From Pseudoalteromonas sp. H105 (GTDB taxonomy: Bacteria > Pseudomonadota > Gammaproteobacteria > Enterobacterales > Alteromonadaceae), in the NCBI RefSeq assembly GCF_001469215.1, contig NZ_LOFH01000001.1, positions 779,548 to 843,547 of the forward strand: a stretch of 64,000 nucleotides of DNA, in the 5' to 3' direction. Under the pieces are notes generated by a model. That model saw only the letters and a list, made by a program, of their open reading frames with translations. It did no database searches and was not told the origin of the DNA. Position 1 is the stretch's first letter. Every line of letters begins with the position of its first letter. Both the position numbers and the translations under genes were made by a program. Shown piece by piece: positions 34,981 through 43,911 of this stretch.

Positions 34981-36862
34981 TATGTGCTCCAGTGGTAAGA
35001 ACGGCACTGCTAAGCGCATTTAACGTTAGGCTGATGTGTGCTTTTTCAGGGGTGATCGTCATCATTGCAGTTTGGTTTGCTTCAAGTAAATCAAGTAGCA
35101 TAAACGCGCCTTGCTTATCGTCGATCAGCGTACTTGTGGGTACCTCAATCGTGATGGCTGTTTGAGTACCTGCAAAGTTACTCACAACCCAAATTTGCTG
35201 CTGACCAATGCTACGGCTAAATGCTGCAACTTGCTCGCTGCCCTCGACGCTTAACGGTTGCATATCACCAGCAACAACAGCAGGGTGTTTGCTTAACGCC
35301 ATTACTGATGTGTAGTAATCACGCAGTTTTTGCTGCTCATCTGTTAAGCCGCCGCCATCAAATTTGCCATTATTCATCCATGCTTGGTGCGCGGGCACGC
35401 CAATGTAATCAAAAATACTGGTGCGTGTTGGTTTGCCAAAGCCGGCATCTTCAGATCCGTCCTCACCCACATCTTGGCCAAAATACAATAGTGTCGGGGC
35501 GCGGCTAATTAAGTGCGATACCACCAGCGCTGGTTTACCTTTGGCTGCACTGCCTGCAAAGTCTGGGCTGGCAATACGTTGTTCGTCATGATTTTCTAAA
35601 AAGTGCAGCATGTGTTTTTCAATATCAGCCACGGCTTGTTGCGGTGCAAAAATGCTGCTTGCAGGCTGCTTACCTTGCATAACGCCTTTTAAGGTGTCGT
35701 AAAAGCCGACTTTATCGTAAAGGTAATCCATTTTTCCTTGTTGAATATACGGGCGATACAATGTTGGGTTGTATACTTCAGCCAATAAAAATGCGTCAGG
35801 GTTGTGCATTTTGATAGATGAGTTTAAAAAGCTCCAAAACTCTACTGGCACCATTTCGGCCATATCATAGCGAAAGCCATCGACCCCTTTATCAAGCCAA
35901 TACAAGGTAATATCGCGGAACTTATACCAACTGTTTGGCAATTCTTTGTCTTGCCAAAACTCGAAGTGAGCGCGTAAATCTTTGTTTGCATAATCAGCAG
36001 GCAGTGTTGGAAAGTCGTAGCTGCCATCCGGTTTTACGCCGTAGTTCACTTTTACTGTTTCGTACCAGTCGTTAATGTCTGGCTTGGCAGCGCGTGCGCC
36101 ATTGCCGGTCCATTTTGCTGGGGTTTCATCAAATAAGTTATCAGCAAGTGGGTGTGCGTTACCGCCTAATACTTGATAACCTTCACTGGTAGGCACTTGA
36201 AACGACTGCCCAGTTACATAGTAAAAGTTATTATCACGTGCATACTCAACACGCGTGTCATCGTGTTCACCAAAATCTTTTACCCCCGCAGGCTTTGCTG
36301 TTGAGTGGTAGTCTCGCGCCACATGGTTGGGCACAATATCAATGACCACTTTCATACCATGTTGATGGGTGCGCGCTATCAGGGCTGAGAACTCTTCTAA
36401 ACGGCGCTCAGGGTTGATTGCTAAATCAGGGTTGACGTCGTAATAATCTTTAATGGCATACGGCGAACCTGCTCGACCTTTCACTACATCAGGGTCATCT
36501 TGGCTAATACCATACTGACTGTAATCACCCACTAACGCATGATGCAACACGCCGGTATACCAAATGTGAGTCGTACCAAGTTCTTTAATGCCCTTTAGGG
36601 CGGCATCGTTAAAGTCGCTGAATGTGCCTACCCCATTTTGCTCTTTTGTACCCCATGGCACATTCGCAGTCTGTGTATTACCAAATAAACGTGTAAATAC
36701 TTGGTATACAACGGGCTTGGTATGTTCATTAACATATGGCTTTGGCGTTGGTTCACCTGTCTTTGTGTCGGGCTGTTCAGAGCAACCTGTTAACAGCAAA
36801 CTACTGGCAAGTAGCCACGCGCTATGTTTAATTGTGCGAATTGTGGGTGTGTTTGTTGTCAT
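34970..36862 (-). CDS. GH13 alpha-amylase-family lipoprotein
   Basis: A 630-residue protein with lipoprotein signal HSAWLLASSLLLTGC. The GH13 barrel has the four conserved regions: VVIDIVPNHVARD, DGFRYDMAEMVP (nucleophile Asp), FLLAEVYNP (acid/base Glu) and FLENHDEQR (third Asp). A C-terminal beta domain follows. It probably trims maltodextrins or starch fragments in the periplasm. It is the first gene of the GH13-MFS-GH15 operon, and a TGCATACGTATTCA operator lies about 100 bp upstream. Confidence 0.92.
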   Translation of the reverse strand: MTTNTPTIRTIKHSAWLLASSLLLTGCSEQPDTKTGEPTPKPYVNEHTKPVVYQVFTRLFGNTQTANVPWGTKEQNGVGTFSDFNDAALKGIKELGTTHIWYTGVLHHALVGDYSQYGISQDDPDVVKGRAGSPYAIKDYYDVNPDLAINPERRLEEFSALIARTHQHGMKVVIDIVPNHVARDYHSTAKPAGVKDFGEHDDTRVEYARDNNFYYVTGQSFQVPTSEGYQVLGGNAHPLADNLFDETPAKWTGNGARAAKPDINDWYETVKVNYGVKPDGSYDFPTLPADYANKDLRAHFEFWQDKELPNSWYKFRDITLYWLDKGVDGFRYDMAEMVPVEFWSFLNSSIKMHNPDAFLLAEVYNPTLYRPYIQQGKMDYLYDKVGFYDTLKGVMQGKQPASSIFAPQQAVADIEKHMLHFLENHDEQRIASPDFAGSAAKGKPALVVSHLISRAPTLLYFGQDVGEDGSEDAGFGKPTRTSIFDYIGVPAHQAWMNNGKFDGGGLTDEQQKLRDYYTSVMALSKHPAVVAGDMQPLSVEGSEQVAAFSRSIGQQQIWVVSNFAGTQTAITIEVPTSTLIDDKQGAFMLLDLLEANQTAMMTITPEKAHISLTLNALSSAVLTTGAHNER

Positions 36863-36961
36863 AATCGTCTTATTTAGTCAGACGGCTAAACACATGTTTA
36901 TTTAGCCGTCGTTTTATTTTACCTATGATACTAATGTGAACAGCCGCTGACTGACAGCACT

Positions 36962-36975
36962 TGCATACGTATTCA
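36962..36975. promoter_or_regulatory. Maltodextrin-regulon operator upstream of the GH13-MFS-GH15 operon
   Basis: TGCATACGTATTCA, identical to the site at 43346-43359 and differing by one base from the perfect palindrome at 43768-43781. It lies between the two GH13 genes, so the downstream operon has its own regulated promoter. Confidence 0.8.
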
Positions 36976-36977
36976 CA

Positions 36978-38834
36978 TTATTCAATAACCAATACCACGG
37001 CGCTCATTGCAGGTAATGAAATGGGTTTATTTAACGGGATGACTTGTTTAGTAAAAAGCGGTTGCGCGTGTTTATTGCCTGCTAGTACTTCATTCATGTA
37101 ATCCAGTGACCAAGTTTTCGCTTGCGTATTTTTGTTTAAAAATACGAGGACTGTTTGCTGGTCGCTTATTCTGGCATAACTATATACGCCGTCTTTGGGG
37201 CTAAAATGCGTGAGTTTACCTTGACTTAACGCGGGGCTGTTTTTTCTAAAGTTAAGCAATGTAGTTATGGTTTGCTGCATATCAATTTGATCGCTATTTA
37301 AACCATGGCCTGTGAACGCGTTCGTTTTTTGTCCTTCAAATCCTCCTGGGAAATCTATGCGTATATCACCATGGTCGTTACTGCCGGTGTTATCGAGCAG
37401 TATTTCTGTACCGTAGTACATTTGCGCAATCCCCCGAGTCGTTAGCAACAAGGTCATCGCCATTTTTGTTTTTGCAAGATCTTGCCCAAGCTCCGTGTAT
37501 ACCCGACTCATATCATGGTTATCCGCAAATACGAGTAAATTATCAGGGTTTGGGTATAAAAAGTCATTCGCCAGTGACTGGTAAACCTTAACCCAGCCCG
37601 TATTCCAGCTTTCTTGTTCATTAAGCGCTTGAATAAGTGACTCTTGCAATGCAAAGTCCATCACACTCGGTAGACTCGATGTATACCCATCGTTATTCAC
37701 TTTGCCTGCTTGCCAATAAGACGCAATAGCTGGGTTGGATGTCCACTCCTCGCCTACAATATTAAAGGCAGGGTATTCTGCCATGATCGCTTTGGTCCAA
37801 TCGGCTAAGAATCCTTTGTCTGAATAGGAGTATGTATCAACGCGGATACCGCTTAAATCGGCGTATTCAATCCACCAAATCGCATTTTGAATAAGGTATG
37901 TAGCAAGCAAAGGCTGTCGTTGATTGAGATCTGGCATGGTTGACACAAACCAGCCATCATTAAACTGCCGCTTATCAAACTTACTGGCGTGTGGGTCTTG
38001 AATCGTTTGACGTGCGTGACTTGTCGCATGCTTACCATCGGCAAATTCGCCATTAAAGTTTATCCAATCAGCGGTGGGTTTATCCCTCATCCACACATGC
38101 TCTGAACCAAAGTGGTTAAGCACTAAGTCCATCACTAAACCGATGCCATGTTGCTTCGCAATTGATGATAATTCACGGTAAAGTTCATTCGAACCCATAC
38201 GCGGATCTATGTTATAAAAATCAGTGATAGCGTAACCATGGTAAGAGTAACTGGGCATATCGTTTTCAAGGGGGGGAGTCAGCCATAATTGCGTCACACC
38301 CAACTCATCTAAGTAGGGTAGCGCGTTAATAATACCTTGAATGTCCCCCCCGTGGCGCCCGCCACGGTCTGTGGGGTTGGCAGCTTCTTTCATACCTTTA
38401 ACAGTGTCGTTACTCGTGTCGCCATTAACAAAACGATCTGGGTTAATTAAGTAAATTATATCGCCACTATCAAAACCCTTTCGCTGTGCACTCTTGTGAT
38501 TGCGTGCCAATAACGGGTATTCAAATTGCGCACCTGATTGACTAGTAAACACCAAGTTACCTGACTGAGCGTTTGGGTGAATTTCAAGGTTCAAAAAAGC
38601 GTAATTAGGGTTGCCTGTTTGGGTGGTGCTTTTTAATGTAACTCCTGTGTAGGGCATAAGTTGCCAGTGTTGTTTTGCTACATCGTTTTCATGCAGCATA
38701 ATTTGCAATGTGCTGTTTTGCATGCCAACCCACCAGTTTTCTGGCGAAATGGATAACGCATAGACGCTTAACGTTGTGCTTAAACAGGTTGCCATACAGG
38801 CGCTTGCGATAAAATTGCGGAGACTTTTTTTCAT
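36978..38834 (-). CDS. GH13 cyclomaltodextrinase/neopullulanase-like enzyme, exported
   Basis: A 618-residue protein with a signal peptide (ASACMATCLSTTLSVYALS). The N-terminal 100 residues (SPENWWVGMQNSTLQIMLHEND) form the Cyc-maltodextrinase beta domain. The barrel follows with GLVMDLVLNHFGSEH, SGIRVDTYSYSD (nucleophile), FNIVGEEW (acid/base) and VFADNHDMSR. Such enzymes open cyclodextrins and cut pullulan or maltodextrins. The start lies one base after the halogenase stop, so the two are coupled in the TonB receptor operon. Confidence 0.92.
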   Translation of the reverse strand: MKKSLRNFIASACMATCLSTTLSVYALSISPENWWVGMQNSTLQIMLHENDVAKQHWQLMPYTGVTLKSTTQTGNPNYAFLNLEIHPNAQSGNLVFTSQSGAQFEYPLLARNHKSAQRKGFDSGDIIYLINPDRFVNGDTSNDTVKGMKEAANPTDRGGRHGGDIQGIINALPYLDELGVTQLWLTPPLENDMPSYSYHGYAITDFYNIDPRMGSNELYRELSSIAKQHGIGLVMDLVLNHFGSEHVWMRDKPTADWINFNGEFADGKHATSHARQTIQDPHASKFDKRQFNDGWFVSTMPDLNQRQPLLATYLIQNAIWWIEYADLSGIRVDTYSYSDKGFLADWTKAIMAEYPAFNIVGEEWTSNPAIASYWQAGKVNNDGYTSSLPSVMDFALQESLIQALNEQESWNTGWVKVYQSLANDFLYPNPDNLLVFADNHDMSRVYTELGQDLAKTKMAMTLLLTTRGIAQMYYGTEILLDNTGSNDHGDIRIDFPGGFEGQKTNAFTGHGLNSDQIDMQQTITTLLNFRKNSPALSQGKLTHFSPKDGVYSYARISDQQTVLVFLNKNTQAKTWSLDYMNEVLAGNKHAQPLFTKQVIPLNKPISLPAMSAVVLVIE

Positions 38835-38835
38835 C

Positions 38836-40335
38836 TTAATTATTTTTCATCCGTGCTAAAAATTCACTGTGGCTAGGAAGCTGCTCAACCGTGCCGTTAA
38901 TTAACGTTTTTAAACTGCTGAATAAATCGTTGAGCTGGTCATCAGTTAATGCGCCAGCAAGAACAGAGTAATCGTTTGCTTCAAGTCCTTGCCCTATCAT
39001 CACCTGTTGCCAAGCAATCTCGGCAAACAGTTCATCGTCTTGGCGTATAATTTTGCCTGTGGCTTTAAATAAATCGATTTTCTTTTGTAATGAGTCAGGA
39101 ATACTCATTTGCTTGCATTGACGCCAAAACGCACTGTCTGTTCGGTCCGTTAACTTATAGTGCAAAATGATGAAATCACGGATACATTCAATTTCAGTTT
39201 GGCTTTGTTGATTAAATGTCTCGACTAAGCTGTCATCAATTCCGTTATGCGGAAAAAGTTTAATTAAGCGAATAGCCGCGGTTTGGATTAAATGAATACT
39301 GGTTGATTCTAACGGCTCTAAAAAGCCGCTTGATAAACCCACAGACACTACATTTTTATGCCACTGTTTACGACGGCGTCCTGTTTTAAAACGAATAACT
39401 CTCGGCTCAGTGATAGGCTCGCCGGGTAGATTAGCTAATAACTGTTGTTTAGCCTGTTCATCTGTAATGTGACGGCTCGAGAACACTAAGCCATTACCAA
39501 CTCGGTGCTGAAGTGGTATTTGCCACTGCCAACCTGCATCATGCGCAATAGAGCGAGTATAAGGCACGGGATCATTCGCACTTTGAGTCTGCACTGCAAT
39601 AGCGCTATCACAAGGTAACCAATGCGACCAATCTTCAAAGCCTGTATTGAGGGTTTGTTCAATCAACAAAGCGCGCAGCCCAGTACAATCAATAAATAAA
39701 TCACCTGATATTGTTTGGCCATCCTCAAGTGCTAGCGCTGTAATAAACCCTGTGTTTTCACATTGTTCTACGTTGGCTATTTTACCTTCAATTCGGTTAA
39801 CGCCCCGTGATATTGCGAGCGATTTTAAATACTCACCATACAGTGTGGCATCAAAGTGATAGGCGTAATTTAAGCCGGTAAGCTGTGTGTTAGGTATGTG
39901 TTGAAGGTGGGTAAACTTATGCTGTTTTGCGGCTTGGTAGTTAAGCGAAAAATCCCAAAAGTCAGCAGTAGTTCCTTGTTGCTTGGCCCTTAACCAAAAA
40001 TGATAAAACTCACAAAATGGAAAGTCTTTACCAATATCACCAAAGGCGTGCATGTATGTGTGGTCTTGTGCTCGCCAGTTTTCAAATTCGATCCCCAATT
40101 TAATGGTTGCTTGAGTTGCTTTAATAAACTCGCTTTCTCGAATACCTAACGCGGCGTTTAAATGAAGAATGGGCGGTATGCTGGCTTCACCTACACCCAC
40201 AGTGCCAATTTGCTCTGATTCAACAAGCGTAATATTAACAACCTTGCCCAGTACTTTATTAAGTAATGCCGCGGTTATCCACCCAGCCGTGCCGCCACCC
40301 GCAATAACGACCTGTTTAATTTGTTTATTCTGCAT
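38836..40335 (-). CDS. Flavin-dependent tryptophan-halogenase-like protein in the maltodextrin operon
   Basis: A 499-residue protein of the tryptophan halogenase family. The FAD motif VVIAGGGTAGWITA opens the chain, followed by VGVGEASIPPI. The catalytic lysine equivalent lies in ATIKLGIEFENW, and the halogenase-specific WQWQIP motif (family WxWxIP) is intact. True members chlorinate or brominate tryptophan or peptides with reduced flavin from a partner reductase. Proteins of this family often accompany TonB receptors in this order, including sugar-uptake clusters, and their real substrate is unknown. No reductase is adjacent. It sits between the TonB receptor and the cyclomaltodextrinase. 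Confidence 0.9.
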   Translation of the reverse strand: MQNKQIKQVVIAGGGTAGWITAALLNKVLGKVVNITLVESEQIGTVGVGEASIPPILHLNAALGIRESEFIKATQATIKLGIEFENWRAQDHTYMHAFGDIGKDFPFCEFYHFWLRAKQQGTTADFWDFSLNYQAAKQHKFTHLQHIPNTQLTGLNYAYHFDATLYGEYLKSLAISRGVNRIEGKIANVEQCENTGFITALALEDGQTISGDLFIDCTGLRALLIEQTLNTGFEDWSHWLPCDSAIAVQTQSANDPVPYTRSIAHDAGWQWQIPLQHRVGNGLVFSSRHITDEQAKQQLLANLPGEPITEPRVIRFKTGRRRKQWHKNVVSVGLSSGFLEPLESTSIHLIQTAAIRLIKLFPHNGIDDSLVETFNQQSQTEIECIRDFIILHYKLTDRTDSAFWRQCKQMSIPDSLQKKIDLFKATGKIIRQDDELFAEIAWQQVMIGQGLEANDYSVLAGALTDDQLNDLFSSLKTLINGTVEQLPSHSEFLARMKNN

Positions 40336-40378
40336 AGCCCCTGCTCCACTTGCTTTTGCTTAAGTGTAGTCGATATAA

Positions 40379-40412
40379 AAAAGCCCTTGTAAAACAATTC
40401 ACAAGGGCTTTT
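40379..40412 (-). terminator. Terminator-like hairpin between TonB receptor and halogenase genes
   Basis: AAAAGCCCTTGT and ACAAGGGCTTTT pair around a ten-base loop with a T-run on the minus strand. It lies in the 92-bp gap inside the operon, with no operator between it and the halogenase, so it may act as a partial terminator giving high receptor and lower enzyme expression. Confidence 0.75.
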
Positions 40413-40427
40413 CAACGCTAAATATTG

Positions 40428-43214
40428 TTATAGCTTGTAACTAAAGCCTAATAAGAACGTGCGACCGTAGTCTTGGTAATCACGTACTTGAAGTGCATTG
40501 TCACCTTGCAGTGTGGTGAACGGTTCTTCTGTGATGTTTTGTACTTGGAACGTCACATTTAAGCCTTCTAAACTTTCGATTCCCGCTTCACCAAAGTCAT
40601 AACCAACTTGTGCATCCCAAATTGTTTCGCCCTTGATATCAACCTGAGTCGCAGCAAGCCCTAAACCATTTACGTTACCTTTAAAGTCGCTACGCTTACG
40701 CATGCTAGTACGTGCTTGGAATCCGTTACGCTCAAAGTACACTGTTAAGCTGTCTATCTGGTCAGATAAACCAACAAGCTCGTATGGTTGACCGTTTTGG
40801 TTTTCAACATCTTGTTCAATCCCTGTGTGACTCGCAATTAAACCAAAGCCATCAAGTGACGAATGGAACATATTAAATGGTAATGCAAGTGAAAGCTCGT
40901 AACCCCACAGGTCACCTCCGCCGCCATTAACTTTACCAGAACCTGAACCCGTAGAGTTTGCTGGTATTTCACCGGTTGCAGGATTTGCAACACCTGACAT
41001 GTCTACTTCGTAATTACCGTCAAAGATCCACTGTGTGATGTCTTTATAGAAAACTGCCGCAGAGAAGTAACCTTCGGCATTAAAGTAGTTTTCATAACTT
41101 ACGTCAAAGCCTGTGGCTTCTTTTGGCTCAAGCTTAGGGTTACCACCTGAAATATTCCAAAAGTTACCATTGTCATCTGGCTGTTGCGAATAAGATGCAT
41201 TAATCGACGAGTTCATATCGTTAAGCAAAGCACGAGAGATGGTTTTTGCTGCACCAAAGCGCACCGTTTGCTCTTCATCAATCGCGAACGATAAGTTAAG
41301 GCTCGGTAAAATGTGGCTGTAATCATGGCTAACATCTGTTGGTGATACCACAACTAAACCGTCTACCGTGTTTGCTGCTGAGCCTTGTGAAGACTGTTCA
41401 GTCTTAACATAGCGTACACCAATGTTACCCGTTACAGGGATTGAGCCAATTTCAGCATTAATATCAGCTTGCGCAAAGAATGCGGTTACTTTTTCTTGCA
41501 CTGTCCACGATTGCGTTTTGTGTTTTTGGTCTGTCAGGCTCTCTTGTAACAAGTCATAATAACCGTCATTCACAAGCCCTCTTGTATCATAAGCAATCAT
41601 GTCGCCCATGCCGATAAAATCAAGGCTGGCTGATCCTAAACGGTATTGCTCAGGCACTGACATCATGCCAGGGTTTGATAATGAAAAATCTTTTAACGTT
41701 AAGAAGTAACCTTCAGACAGTTTTGACTTTTCACGGTCACGGTATGACATACCAAATTTAATCGTGCTTACATATGCGTTATCAAGCATTTTACTGGCAG
41801 CAAGCTTTAGCGTAGTCAGTTCATCATTAATTTTTGGTGCGTTAATAAAGCCATCTTGTGCTGTATTTTGATATGGCGTGTCTGTTAAACCATATTTGTC
41901 ATTAAGTGCTTTACTGCCGCCCCACGATAGCGGACCACCTAATTGAATTAAATTATAATCGCTGTAATCTAGTTGGTGTGAGAACTGTGCGCCCGTGTTT
42001 CCACCATCAAATGCATAGCCAATGTTATCAGCAACACCATTTGCATCACCACGGCCTGTGCCTGAATAACTTTCGATGCTCCATAACTGACGCTCTACTT
42101 CTGAGCGGCTAATATCAAATTCAGTGCTCCAATCATCGTTTAGGTCATACTTAACATTAAAACCAAATTGCGTTAGGTCAGCCTTTCTTTCTTGGTGGTC
42201 GTTACGAACAACAACTCGTTGGCCTTGCGTTAATGCACTTGTAATAAAGCCCGTTTCTGCATCAACCGTTGTTGAGGCTGGGTCAATTGAACCCTGACCC
42301 CATGCAAATGGCACTTCAATACCACGTAATATTTGCTCGTCAGAAAAATCAATGTATAACGCATCAAACGTCATATTTAGTTTATCTGTTGGCGCTGCTT
42401 CAACGACTAGCATGGCTGAATCACGTTTAAGCGTTGAAGAACGCACATACGGCTTCGCACCACCTAAGATAGAGTATGATTGTCCATCATCGCCAGTAAA
42501 ACCCGGGTAACCCCATGAGTTCCAGCGTTTCTCTTGGTTAGGAGAGCTCATTTTATTGTAAGCAAAAGCAACACCAATTGTGTCATCTGCAAACTGGTCG
42601 ATGTATGAAACCGTACCACGGTAACCTTGGTCATCACCGTCTGGGTTAAGCTTATCAAAGCCCGTTTGCTCTAATTGGCCATTAAACATGATGACGCGCT
42701 CACCTTTGCTCAAAGGTTTTACGGTTTGCATGTCGATAACACCTGCAATCCCTTCTGCCTCAATGCTCGCGCTCGGTGTTTTATAAACAGTTACACCGCT
42801 CATAATCTCTGATGGGTAAAGGTCAAATTCAACACCACGGTTATCACCAATTGATACTTGCTCACGACCATTAAAGGTTGTTGCACTTTCGTTTTCGCTG
42901 AAACCACGCACACTAACACGGCTAGCACGGCCATCTAAACGTTGTGCTGTTAAACCTGGTAAACGAGCAATTGATTCTGCTATCGATGAATCAGGTAATT
43001 TACCAATATCTTCTGCAGAGATTGACTCAACCACCTCTGATGAAAAACGCTTTGTGTTGATTGACTCAACAACACTGCCACGGAAACCTTTAATTTCGAT
43101 GACTTCTACGTCACTTTTTGTTGTTGGCTGCTCTTCTTGTGCGTATGAAGCGAAACTGCTAATACCTGCGGTTGCAAGTGCAATTGTTAATATACTTGGT
43201 TTGAACATAGACAT
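40428..43214 (-). CDS. TonB-dependent outer-membrane receptor for maltodextrin
   Basis: A 928-residue receptor with signal peptide (ILTIALATAGISSFASYAQ). A TonB-box-like stretch (VEVIEIKGFRGS) is followed by the plug domain (VVESISAEDIGKLPDSSIAESIARLPGLTAQ, RVSVRGFSENES, GVTVYKTPSASIEAEGIAGVIDM). A long 22-strand barrel ends in LLGFSYKL. This is the MalA-like class of carbohydrate TonB receptors that import maltodextrins through the outer membrane. An operator of TGCATACGTATTCA type lies 132 bp upstream. It is the first gene of the receptor-halogenase-GH13 operon and is divergent from the alpha-glucosidase gene. Confidence 0.95.
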   Translation of the reverse strand: MSMFKPSILTIALATAGISSFASYAQEEQPTTKSDVEVIEIKGFRGSVVESINTKRFSSEVVESISAEDIGKLPDSSIAESIARLPGLTAQRLDGRASRVSVRGFSENESATTFNGREQVSIGDNRGVEFDLYPSEIMSGVTVYKTPSASIEAEGIAGVIDMQTVKPLSKGERVIMFNGQLEQTGFDKLNPDGDDQGYRGTVSYIDQFADDTIGVAFAYNKMSSPNQEKRWNSWGYPGFTGDDGQSYSILGGAKPYVRSSTLKRDSAMLVVEAAPTDKLNMTFDALYIDFSDEQILRGIEVPFAWGQGSIDPASTTVDAETGFITSALTQGQRVVVRNDHQERKADLTQFGFNVKYDLNDDWSTEFDISRSEVERQLWSIESYSGTGRGDANGVADNIGYAFDGGNTGAQFSHQLDYSDYNLIQLGGPLSWGGSKALNDKYGLTDTPYQNTAQDGFINAPKINDELTTLKLAASKMLDNAYVSTIKFGMSYRDREKSKLSEGYFLTLKDFSLSNPGMMSVPEQYRLGSASLDFIGMGDMIAYDTRGLVNDGYYDLLQESLTDQKHKTQSWTVQEKVTAFFAQADINAEIGSIPVTGNIGVRYVKTEQSSQGSAANTVDGLVVVSPTDVSHDYSHILPSLNLSFAIDEEQTVRFGAAKTISRALLNDMNSSINASYSQQPDDNGNFWNISGGNPKLEPKEATGFDVSYENYFNAEGYFSAAVFYKDITQWIFDGNYEVDMSGVANPATGEIPANSTGSGSGKVNGGGGDLWGYELSLALPFNMFHSSLDGFGLIASHTGIEQDVENQNGQPYELVGLSDQIDSLTVYFERNGFQARTSMRKRSDFKGNVNGLGLAATQVDIKGETIWDAQVGYDFGEAGIESLEGLNVTFQVQNITEEPFTTLQGDNALQVRDYQDYGRTFLLGFSYKL

Positions 43215-43345
43215 GATGTTTTCCCGTTACCCATATTTTGTATTGCCAACGTAATACACTGCGTGTGATAGATGCGAGCGACTCATTGGCTGATTTTGTT
43301 GTCAGGATGAATATTAACGCCCGCCTTATTTTATTAACAACTTTA

Positions 43346-43359
43346 TGCATACGTATTCA
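43346..43359. promoter_or_regulatory. Maltodextrin-regulon operator upstream of the TonB receptor
   Basis: TGCATACGTATTCA, identical to 36962-36975. Confidence 0.8.
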
Positions 43360-43767
43360 GGTTAGTATGAAACTATCAATTTTAACAAAAATTTCACAAA
43401 AATAGCGCCAACACATTGTTTTTAAGAGAATAAAGTATAGATAATTTAGTTCAATATTACTAAAAACTAATTTTTGTGAGCTAAAAGGATCATTAAGCTA
43501 GGCAATCCACTTAAGCTATTAATTTTTAACTAACTCTGTGTATCCTTTATATTAATCACACGAGCATATTAACCAATGCTAATTGGTAAGACCATTATTC
43601 TATGCACCAACAACTAGCAAAGACCTTTAAATTCGCACCAACTTGGAAATCGTCGACTGTTAATGTTTTTATTTAACAAATTGGTAAGTTTTTACAACCC
43701 ATTAATACGCATTCAATTATGGCGTAATTTTATTGCTCTGCTTTACTCACTTTGAATCTATTTACCA

Positions 43768-43781
43768 TGCATACGTATGCA
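43768..43781. promoter_or_regulatory. Maltodextrin-regulon operator upstream of the alpha-glucosidase
   Basis: Perfect palindrome TGCATACGTATGCA. A partial second copy, TTCACGTATGC, lies at 43804-43814, about three helical turns away. Confidence 0.82.
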
Positions 43782-43911
43782 GACTTTTTACAGTCTTGTG
43801 ACCTTCACGTATGCTTTTTAAAAAATAACGTAGCTAATAAATAGCTACTGATAAGATTACGCAATCATCACGGCTTAGTGATGGTGCAGCACTGTCACGA
43901 TGGAGAAATGC

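Larger units (their letters stand above)
43215..43911. other. Divergent control region of the maltodextrin locus
   Basis: About 700 bp, AT-rich and without a gene. It holds the operators at 43346-43359 and 43768-43781 and a half site at 43804-43814. The operator spacing (about 410 bp) suggests separate promoters for the receptor and the glucosidase. Bases 43440-43740 hold nothing I recognise. Confidence 0.6.
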
